A stretch of DNA of 37,103 nucleotides from Phellopilus nigrolimitatus. Taxonomy: Eukaryota; Basidiomycota; Agaricomycetes; Hymenochaetales; Hymenochaetaceae. Shown piece after piece: positions 14,955 to 23,373 of the stretch. The notes under the pieces were generated by a model, which was not told where the DNA came from, made no database searches, and saw only the letters and a program-made list of their open reading frames with translations. The stretch spans positions 1 through 37,103 of the forward strand of contig JAJOHG010000249.1 in the NCBI GenBank assembly GCA_021029095.1, in the 5' to 3' direction. Every line of letters begins with the position of its first letter. Position 1 is the first letter of the stretch. The translations under genes were made by a program, and so were the position numbers.

Positions 14955-15030
14955 CATACTGCATATCGTAAGTGGAACCTTTGGTCTATGCATTTCGGGA
15001 GGTTATGCATTATGAGAAGGATTCATTATG
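14955..15030 (+). repeat. Degenerate direct repeat, copy 2
   Basis: Second copy of the 14,437 repeat: CATACTGCATA, then CTATGCATTTCGGGAGGTTATGCA and a short tandem GAAGGATTCAT duplication at its right end. No coding potential seen. Confidence 0.5.
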
Positions 15031-15211
15031 GGAAGAAGGATTCATATGGAAAAGTTCGGCTGTATCTGACATACGCAATGGATGCATAGTTCCTCAAAAC
15101 ACCTACCAAGCCCCTTGCTTTCTTTTTTGAGATAAATTTACCAGTAAAAAATGTCACACATTAAGCCGAAGTCACGATGTGTCACGGATGTGTGATATAC
15201 ACGGTTGGGCG

Positions 15212-15581
15212 CAGTGTTGTGCCTGCCACTGGCTCTGATGAGAGCCGCCGCCACGGCATTGGCAATGCCATCGGCTTCCCGCGTCATCGAACGAATGCCA
15301 TGGCTTTGTGCGGTTACGCGAAGACAAGCGAGAGTCCATCTGGACTCCACTTTTAGTAGTTACCGCTTGAATAAGAAGGCTCGGTGGCGCGAACTGATGG
15401 AAGCCTCGGTAATCCCCGTCTCAACGAACACTCGCGACTCGTATAGAAATTGATGTCAGCAATCTCCTTAAAAGGCAAAGCCCCCGATCACCTATCAATG
15501 ACACGGCTTTGGCGACTGCCACGACGATCAAATTGGACCTAAGCGAAAGCCGCTGACATTCCAGTGGCAGGCACAACACTG
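15212..15581 (+). mobile_element. hAT-like MITE, long form (370 bp)
   Basis: A short non-coding element bounded by perfect terminal inverted repeats of at least 20 bp, reading CAGTGTTGTGCCTGCCACTG at the left end and its reverse complement at the right end. The CAGTG start fits hAT-type elements, so it is probably a non-autonomous hAT derivative; that is inference. Just inside the left end are two hairpins: GGCTCT-gatg-AGAGCC at 15,231-15,246 and GGCATT-ggc-AATGCC at 15,255-15,269. It is about 65 bp longer internally than the copy at 21,091. The 8-bp flanks, GTTGGGCG on the left and GTGCGGGG on the right, do not form a clean target-site duplication. The right flank is gelsolin 3'-UTR sequence. 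Confidence 0.8.
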
Positions 15582-15655
15582 GTGCGGGGAGAGTCGGGAG
15601 CGGGGACCGATGACGAAATACTTTGCTTGGAAAATTCTGGAGTGTTTCCCGATGA
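15582..15655 (+). pseudogene. Detached gelsolin 3'-UTR fragment
   Basis: Starts exactly at the MITE end with GTGCGGGGAGAGTCGGGAG and aligns with 7118-7200 downstream of gelsolin 1, including the CGGGGACCGATGACGAA block and the AGTGTTTCCCG block. No gelsolin coding sequence adjoins it. It is the missing tail of gelsolin 2, moved away from the rest of that gene. Confidence 0.75.
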
Positions 15656-16039
15656 CTAGCACGACGCGGCAACCTAATTAGGATGGGGTTCACGGGGTCT
15701 CAAGGGCCAAACTTGTCATTATTTATGAAAACCATAGTAAGTCCTCAATCTGTATGTTGAGAAGTCAATTCGGTTGACAGCCAAGTCGGCTATCAGGTAC
15801 TTGTACGATATTTTCCTACTTTTTTTTCAGTTAGCTAGGAAAAGGAAGGCCAGATGCTAGCACATTTTACATGTAACACGTCAACCTTATTTTCGAGTCA
15901 TCGACCTTCGGAAGGAAAAGAATGAAATAATTTAATATATTGGATTGGTCCGAAGTTCGTATTATATCCTATTGACGAGCTGAAGCATGAAATTTCTGAA
16001 TCACGCAGCCAGCCTGATATACGGAGTCATCTAGGACAC
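15656..16039. other. Downstream flank of M16-B
   Basis: No gene. From about 15,740 to 16,039 it is homologous, inverted, to 27,660-28,055 downstream of M16-C, with gaps. Homology stops near 15,740. Positions 15,656-15,739 show nothing recognisable. Confidence 0.6.
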
Positions 16040-19000
16040 TCAGAATGTCTTCTTCTCGACATCGAACCCTAGACTGCGCAAGTCACTGGCTGTGGAATCA
16101 AACCTGCCTTGAGATGAAAGAACGACGGCGACAGACGTGTCAGGATTGAACAGCGGCAAGCAGTACTTTTTGAGTGCAGTCAGGATTTCATCCTTTGTCA
16201 CTGCCTGGAACTTCTTGAGTGTGTGGCTGGAACTTTCGTTCATGCCTCTCAGGCATAAATCGACAAATGATGTTACGGCCTTTATGTGTAAATATCAGAA
16301 AATCTCCCATAGGGACTTCGCAGTCAGATATTCACTCACTGCAGCTCTTGGTGTAGAAAACATGTTTGCGATCTCGTAGACAACCGTACTCTTCGCCGCG
16401 TCAACGGCTGTGTCTTCGAGAGCGATCTGCACGGGCAATAAATATCAACTTCGTTTTTCACTTGTAGTCACTTGTAGTCACTTGTATCCAACAAATCAAC
16501 ACCGACCGTTTGCTTCACTAACCCTTCAACAACTTTGGCTGCCTCTCGGTGTGCTCGCATTATATCCGAGCTCTAAAAGGTACACTGTTAGTAAATGTAG
16601 GAACAACAATGCCCTCTACTAACAAGGTGGATGGTGAGACTGAGATGCCCGACCTCTAGATCAAAGTGCATGAATGCAGTATATGCGAGGCCTGATCCAC
16701 GGATATATTGCTAAAACAAAATGTTCAAATTAGCAATGGAGAGTTTCTTCCCCGTGGAACAACATTCACTCTTAAATATCCTCCGGTCGCATTCAGGACC
16801 TCAAGCGCGAGACCCAAGGCAGGGTATTCCGCATTCTGGAAGCCTTGTACGCCCTTTGCAGTGAATGTTGCAAAAGAATTCTCGCCGTGTGGAAGGCTGA
16901 CAATAACTGCCTATTCCCACTCTTAGTTCATATGTATCTCAAAACCACATACTATAAGAACACTCACTCTCTTCTGTGGGTTACGACCGATAGCGTTCAA
17001 TGTTTCATTGGCAAGCTTAATCGGGTTGAGATGTTCGTCCTATATAATGATATGAGTTTTGTACACAGGACAAACTACTAGAAACGGCCTACAGGAATCA
17101 AATTCCTCAAGTATTTGCCCCAAGTGCTTCTCGGTTTAGGCAGGATAAATTGCAGAAAACGGCCTCCAGGAATTAAATTCCTAAAGTATTTGCCCCAAAT
17201 GCTTCTCGGCTTAGGCAGGTCCAGCACGTTTCCGGCCACAGAGAAACGGATTCCAGAGGGGTTCGTCACTTTCAAGGAAAAAAGAAGCAATTTACCACAC
17301 GATCAATCTTTGAACAAAGAAGAATCTTACGGTACTTCCTGATTTTTTCGAAGTCTTTGCGAACGCCTTTGGGGTTTTTGCGGATCCTCTCCATGATTTC
17401 TGGGATTGCTTTCATCAGCACAAGAGAAGTGTGTGATCTCCGTGTTGAGGACTTGTCATACAAGATTTCGGCTGAGAATGTATATAAGATGTCCTGTACA
17501 TCTACTTCCTCGTTGCGCGAGAGGTTCTTTTTCGCACAAATAACTTGTAACCTGTTTCACTCTATTATCGACTAGTAGCTCGCCATGAGCAAAGGAAGGG
17601 ACAGACTGCTGCATATCGAACTCCGCATTGTATAGAAGATCTTTCATCCATCTGACGGCTGCCTCATACATACTCTTTTCCGTCTCTATACTAACACAGA
17701 ACGTCTCACTGAAGTTACCCTGAATGCCTAGATAATTGCCATATGACACAGTCTCGTTATTAAGCCTGGCGACGACCTCTTCGTGCGTAAGTCTCTCGCC
17801 AAACGAAGTAGTGACCGGTAGAGAGAAAAACGAGGACATATAGACCGCGAAGATCCTTTCCACGATAACGTTGTCAGCCAGAGTACGGATAATATGAAAG
17901 CAAGAACCTACGGGCGAAGGCGGTTTGGAAGTTTGGCCAACGATAGCACAGCGCGGACGGTGACAAAGTCAGACTACATGCAACAGACGATATGATTAGT
18001 TGTATTGCCACGCACGACGAATCATCGTTGCTAACCTGGACGTGGTCAAAATGCACAAAGAACGGCAGCTTAGAGCCATCCGCATTGATGTGCTTGCTTA
18101 ACTGCGAGTTGTCCGCCCCGCCCGTGAAAGTCGGCTTGACATTACCACCCTCCTGCACACTCTGCACTGGAATCCAAGCGATGCTCGAAACATCCGGTAC
18201 AGGGAATTTTGTCAATACCGTTTCGGGGATAGGCGCATCGTTGTCCTTCTTCGCATTCTCCAGTTCATCCTTGGCTTTTGCGAGTCCTTCGGGGCCAAGT
18301 TTCTCCACCCGAGCATTAATGCGTGCATTTTCCTCCCGTTCCAGCCTATCCTTTAGTTCACGCGATGGTCTACCACGAATAACAACAGATGGTGAATCGA
18401 TGTAGTACCTGGGAAGGATCGTTCATCAAGTGGCAAGGTCGTATGAAACGGCCCTGTTTACCTTTTAATCAACGCAGTCCACTGATCGCTTGTCCACTTC
18501 CGTAGTTCATCGTAGAAAGTTGTTACGTCCGTAGCCGCTTGCAGCTCAGAGCCATCTTCGGGACCCAGGATAAAGTCAGTCATGACCTTGGGCGAGAGAA
18601 TAGAAGCCTTGTTGGACTCGAGCGCGCTTCGAAGCTGGATATGAAAACGTCGGGACGAGGACAACAGTCAAATTCGCATATTTTAATCGTACCTGCCGCT
18701 GATCACGATCGATCACACTTGCCATCCTTGCGGTATCGATTCCGTCTTCGACTATCATATTTAAGCTGTGTTTGAGTTTCTCGCTGAAAGTATCGAGATG
18801 TTCGATAGGCACAGAGCTGATACCAATAGATAATTGTATAAACTTGGCTGAGACTTCCTCTTGAAAGAAAATGTTAGTGCTATGGAGGAATTGGTTCAGA
18901 ATTGACTGGAGACGATGGCGAAGTTCTCACCACAAAGGATTGTCAGTTTCAATGTACTCTGCGTTGAGAGGTGCTATGGGAGACAAAGTCAAATACTTGG

Positions 19001-20330
19001 CCATGAAGTTGAGAGCCTGGATTCGAAAACAACAGACTGGTTAGAAAGCCTTCTTGAATCGGTTGCGGGGTAAAATTACCCACCGTGCGTATCAAGTAAT
19101 CGTTTGGCGGAGGTCCCACGAAAGCGATGTCGAGTGCACCGAGCCTTTCATAAATCGAAGGAAGTTCTACGGTGACAGTTTTGTTTTCGAAAGGCACACG
19201 GTCCGCACTGGGAGTCTCCACGAAAGGTCTGGCCCATCCAGGCGGACCACGGGCTCCTTGATTTTGACCGTTAGCAACGAGAGTAGGTTCAATCTCGTTT
19301 TGAACGACCGATAAAAGCGACTCGGTTCCACCGGTAAACTTGCCCCCAACAATTAGACAGAGATTATGCGGCACGTAATACTTTGCATGATAATCCCGAA
19401 CTTTGGGAACATGGAGATCAGAAAGATGGGATAGCAACTCGATGGTAACAACTGCTTACTCTGTTGCACGTCCAAGGTTCGGAGCGCCTCCATTACACCA
19501 CCAACGTCGCTTCTATATCCGCTGCTTTGGGAATAAACCAGGTGTTTCATGCTGAAAAGAAGGCTAGACAATTAGCGCGATCTTCAAGTTGGTTTTATAT
19601 TCTCACCGCCGATGCATTAATTCCAACGTTGAGTTTTCATGTCCTTGCATTTCGTTAGAAACAACACCTGAGTCGCTTCCTGAAGGATCAGTGTGATGAA
19701 CCTTATCGAATGTCAGTTGCGCTCTCCGAGAAAATGCGGGAACATACCTCAGTGACAAAAGCCGATTGCGTAAGGGTGGGATAAAGAATGTGATCAATAT
19801 AGATTGGCAAAATCTGGAGGAATCCTTGCCCTCCGGCAGTAGAAACCGTATAGAAAGTACGATCTTGACACGTAGTAGCGTTTAAGCCATCCGAGAAGCT
19901 TCTGTTTGCAATTTGAGATAGAGTTCTATTTAATGGATATTTCTTAGACCCCATGAATACCAAGCTGTGGGCAGAAAATGAACATTAAGCCGGATGAGGA
20001 AAGGAAATGCATTTACTGCTCGAGTGTATGAGGACAGCCACTGTTATTGAAAACTGAAAAGTGGAAGGAGCGGTCAGAGTCCGATGATGCGAGTGACAGA
20101 ATGTTCGACACTCACTCTCGGTCCTAACGGTTAAATTACCACTGACGATGGGAGCTAGAGCAAGGGTCAGCGAAATTGGGGCGGAAAAGAATGAGCGCGG
20201 CATTACATTCATAATCGAGATGGACGATGCTCAAGCCGGTTATTCTGCTGCGCCACTTGGTGAGTACGACGTCGGTGATGTCCAACTTGACACGCTGGAT
20301 GAGGTCGAAATTACCGTATGTCTCGGTCAT
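16040..20330 (-). CDS. M16 zinc metallopeptidase copy B (Sdd3/YOL098C-like), apparently intact
   Basis: Same gene structure as copy C, with about 21 exons, read from ATG at 20330 (MTETYGNFDLIQ...) to TGA at 16040. The HxxEH zinc motif is HTLEH here, split by an intron near 19,990-20,025. I followed each exon against copy C and found compatible splice sites and no frameshift; the last exon has the five-T run (16167-16171) that copy A has lost. The 75-bp in-frame duplication is present (17,069-17,218). Some substitutions hit otherwise conserved spots, for example GNLTVRTE for GYFTVGTE and YSQSSGYRS for YPQSSGYRS. The upstream region is cut short by the MITE at 21,091-21,395, so this copy has no gelsolin partner. 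Intron 19 carries a 10-bp unit repeated about three times (16,459-16,490). Cellular substrate unknown. Confidence 0.8.
17069..17218 (-). repeat. 75-bp tandem duplication inside an exon of M16-B
   Basis: Two 75-bp units, 17,144-17,218 (first in the sense direction) and 17,069-17,143, both starting CTGCCTAA(A/G)CCGAGAAGC. Each spans the end of one exon and the start of the following intron. In the first unit the donor GT reads GG, so its intronic part is now read as coding. The length is a multiple of three. Copy A (near 1,500-1,590) has a single unit. Confidence 0.85.
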
Positions 20331-21090
20331 TATATGGGAAAAAGAAGTCGATATTGCCACAGAGACGGAGAGCCAGAGAAAACGACATACATCGATCGAG
20401 CCTCTTATACAAACCAATATGTGCCATACTTTGCACTCTCGATTCTACGCCCATTTGACAGAGTGCGTATGCCATGGCAACAGACTATCGCAGTCTCACA
20501 ACTAGTCAGCTCTGGGAAGGCCGTGTCTTGTAGTCGATGATACTTGAGATGGGTTGTTCATTCAACGGAGGAGTTCGTGCTGGCAAGTGGTCGCGTGGTC
20601 GAAGTGATATTCTGAGAAAAACGACTGGATAATAGACACGAGCCCTCCAACGCGACGCATCTCGGTAAGGTAACCCCAGTTGGAAGGTCCATCAAAGGAC
20701 TAAAAGGTTGGATTGGGGACCTTTGCATCGACATTTGCGTCGGACTAATCTATCCGGCTTGGTAGTAAGAGTGCATATTAAGACAAGGGATGCGTGGAGA
20801 GTGCGAATCCGTTATTTCACCCGTGGACGTGGATACGGCCCCGTTATAGGAACCCTTTTCACAGATAGTCGGATAGACACAGAGAAAGTACCGTTCAAGC
20901 CATCCTCGCCGCGCGTCAGCTCTAGAATTGGTGCGAAGCGGCGCTTGAGTCGTTAACAGCTTGGAGCCCGCCGGCCGGCCACGATGGTCTAGTATGTGGC
21001 ACAAGCTCAGGTCTACTGAACAAGAAGCATGCGCAGCTCAAGATGTTAACCATCCAGATGTTGGCGGTAATCAAGCTAAGTACGCCGCAC
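20331..21090. promoter_or_regulatory. Upstream region of M16-B, truncated by a MITE
   Basis: Homologous to the divergent promoter regions 4705-5608 and 22,543-23,373 up to about 21,047-21,080, and then joins MITE 2. The small gelsolin-leader ORF of the other two copies is broken here: its start region is deleted and its end is missing. No gene called. Confidence 0.55.
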
Positions 21091-21395
21091 CAGTGTTGTG
21101 CCTGCCACTGGAATGTCAGCGGCTTTCGCTTAGGTCCAAATTGATCGTCGTGGCAGTCGCCAAAGCCGTGTCATTGATAGGTGATCGGGGGCTTTGCCTT
21201 TTAAGGAGATTGCTGACATCAATTTCTATACGAGTCGCGAGTGTTCGTTGAGACGGGGATTACCGAGGCTTCCATCAGTTCGCGCCACCGAGCCTTCTTA
21301 TTCAAGCGGTAACTACTAAAAGTGGCGGGAAGCCGATGGCATTGCCAATGCCGTGGCGGCGGCTCTCATCAGAGCCAGTGGCAGGCACAACACTG
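21091..21395 (-). mobile_element. hAT-like MITE, short form (305 bp), inverted relative to the 15.2-kb copy
   Basis: Same 20-bp terminal inverted repeats and same internal sequence as the 15,212-15,581 element, in the opposite orientation and with an internal deletion of about 65 bp. Its right end abuts gelsolin 2 coding sequence; its left end abuts the M16-B upstream region. The flanking 8-mers, CGCCGCAC and CACTGTGC, are not a matching target-site duplication. Confidence 0.8.
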
Positions 21396-22542
21396 CACTG
21401 TGCGGCGTCCTGGAGGGGTTATGGCCTGCCGCGGGGGTAGCGCGTCGGCACCTAGTGCGGACAGAAAGACTCCCGCGCCGGATCCCCCCTCATCTAAGCG
21501 ATATTTTATTTCAGATTCATCACTTGCCATGCGAGTAGCGAGATTCACCATAGACACTCAATTCGCACTGTCCGCGCCTGCTGTCCACCAGGCCTCTGGC
21601 GAACTCCGCAGTGAGGAACCTCTCCTTGCCCGAGCTCGCGGCGGCGTTGAACTGCAGGACCGTGCTCCCGAGGTCGAGGACGAACACGTCGCCGCTGCCC
21701 AGGCTCGCAGCCGCGGGGGCCACCTGGCGCACGGCGAGATGCGTCGTCTGGGCGCCCGCGGCGCCCTGGTGCGCCGACACGCTGATCTGGTACAGCCTGT
21801 GCAGCGCGAGCGGCGGCGGCGCGGTGACGTGGTGGAAGCCGCTCGCCGCGCCGCCGTGCAGGCTGAGGAGGCGCGGGAAGTACGAGCGGAAGCGCGCGGA
21901 CTCGTGGGCCTGGACTTCGCGGTACTGCACCGGCAGCCCGTTTAGATCTGCATGTACATATGTACGACACGTCCGGGTTTAGTGAGAACAGTGTGGGCTG
22001 GCGGTATACTGTCGGTCGTCGAGCTCGACTGTCTTGTAGGCAGCCGTGCCGGCCTCGTCCTGGCTGGTGTTCTCGCCGAGCCAGAAATGGAGGTCGTACG
22101 CCAGGACATCCGCATCCGGCGTCTTCTTGTACGTCTGCGCGCGCCAGTCATGCGGCCCATCACCACTGCAGAAGAGGACAACGACGACGACGCACGTGCA
22201 AGACGATGTACGAGTCCCCGTCGTAGAAGGTGCCCGCACGCTCCGCGGGCCAGCGCGCGACACGGAACTGCTCGATGCGCCAGATCGCGAGGCCCGGCGC
22301 CGCGCCGGCGGACGCCCACGCGGGCTCCGCGTCCCCGGCGTGCTCCCGCGTGCGGCGCTCCAGCTGCCCGCGGCCCGTCCGCGATGGGGATTTTGTTTCC
22401 GGGTCAGGAGCGTGCGGCGTCAGGGTGAGCGTCGGGCGTGTGAAGACGCGGTAAGGCGTGGGCGGCGACGTACGTCTGAGCCCAGCAAGGCTATGTTCGA
22501 GTCCTCGATGTCGTATTTTGCGGGATGTGAGAGATGTGCCAT
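21396..22542 (-). pseudogene. Gelsolin-like copy 2, truncated by the MITE and with a lost splice donor
   Basis: Paralogue of gelsolin 1 on the minus strand, starting at 22542 with the same [20 protein letters not shown]. Exons 1-4 and the start of exon 5 can be followed at high identity ([43 protein letters not shown]). Two lesions stand out. First, the donor of intron 3 reads GA instead of GT (position 22012), and the nearest GT would shift the frame. Second, the coding sequence ends where the MITE begins, at the point equivalent to 6769 of copy 1; reading into the MITE hits a stop at 21369 after a few residues. About 105 C-terminal residues (most of repeat 3) are missing. The matching 3'-UTR fragment is at 15,582. 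It is head-to-head with M16-C. Confidence 0.85.
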
Positions 22543-23373
22543 GCTTCAATTTGATGTGGCTGTAGCCGCGGATCGAGGTCAAGATAACACTGATTCAGTT
22601 ATGTGCGCGATCGGCGTCCCCTGCAGCAAATCGACGAACACCTTGAGTTGCTCATGCTTCTTGTTCAGTAGACTTGAGCCCGTGCCATTTACTAGACCAC
22701 CGTGGCCGTCAACATCCGACATGGACACAGGCCGGCGCTCTTCAAGCTGTTAACGAATCAAGCATCGCTTCGCACCGATTCTAGAGCTGACGCGTGGCGA
22801 GGATGGGTTGAACGGTACTTTCTCTGTGTCTATCCGACTATCCGTGAAAAGGTTTTCCTTAACGGAGGCGTATCCACATCCACGGGTGAAATAACGGATT
22901 CGCACTCTCCACGCATCCCTAGTCTTAATATGCACTCTTACTACCAAGCCGGATAGATTAGTCCGACGCAAAGGTCGATGCAAAGCTCCCCAATCCAACC
23001 TTTTAGTCCTTTGATGGACCTTCCAACTGGGGTTACCTTACCGAGATGCGTCGCGTTAGAGGGCTCGTGTCTACTATCCAGTCGTTTTTCTCAGAATATC
23101 ACTTCGACCACGCAACCACTTGCCAGCACGAACTCCTCCGTTGAATGAACAACCCATCTCAAGTATCATCGACTACAAGACACAGCCTTCCCAGAGCTGA
23201 CTAGTTATGAGACTGCGATAGTCTGTTGCCATGCCATACGCACTCTGTCAAATGGGCGTAGAATCGAGAGTGCAAAGTGTGGCACATTGGTTTGTATAAG
23301 AGGCTCGATCGATGTATGTCGTTTTCTCTGGCTCTCCGTCTCTGTGGCAATATCGATTTCTTTCTCCCATATA
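22543..23373. promoter_or_regulatory. Divergent intergenic region between gelsolin 2 and M16-C
   Basis: An 831-bp counterpart of 4705-5608. It includes the short form of the gelsolin-leader ORF at 22579-22722 (minus, 47 codons plus stop; starts MSDVDGHGG, ends ITESVLS). It presumably still drives M16-C. No other gene is supported. Confidence 0.5.
22579..22722 (-). other. Small upstream ORF in the gelsolin 2 leader (47 codons plus stop)
   Basis: Counterpart of the 5354-5572 ORF, 75 bp shorter. It ends 36 bp before the gelsolin 2 start, exactly as in copy 1. The middle reads NKKHEQLKVFVDLLQGTPIA, where copy 1 has a longer segment. No known domain. Confidence 0.35.

Larger units (their letters stand above)
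13510..15211. other. cre1 3' flank and AT-richer intergenic DNA
   Basis: The cre1 terminator region grades from GC-rich to AT-rich around 14,100. No protein-coding gene is supported. A TGTATGTACATGTATGTATG-like tract lies near 14,313. A degenerate direct repeat (14,437 and 14,955) is listed separately. Open frames between the repeat copies (for example minus strand 14,613-14,801) show no domain I can name, so this may be relic transposon DNA. Confidence 0.4.
15740..21047 (-). repeat. Left arm of the large inverted duplication (M16-B)
   Basis: About 5.3 kb that matches, in inverted orientation, the segment 22,636-28,055. It includes the whole M16 gene, its 3' flank and most of the divergent promoter region. 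The two arms share the 75-bp exon duplication that copy A lacks, so B and C are closer to each other than either is to A. Boundaries are by-eye estimates. Confidence 0.8.

Noticed and set aside
14613..15010. Minus-strand frames between the direct repeats as a transposon gene
   Set aside because: Too short, no recognisable transposase or reverse-transcriptase motif, no consistent intron pattern.
16459..16490. 10-bp unit (CTTGTAGTCA) repeated about three times in an M16-B intron
   Set aside because: Simple slippage inside an intron; copies A and C have a single unit and the splice sites are unaffected.
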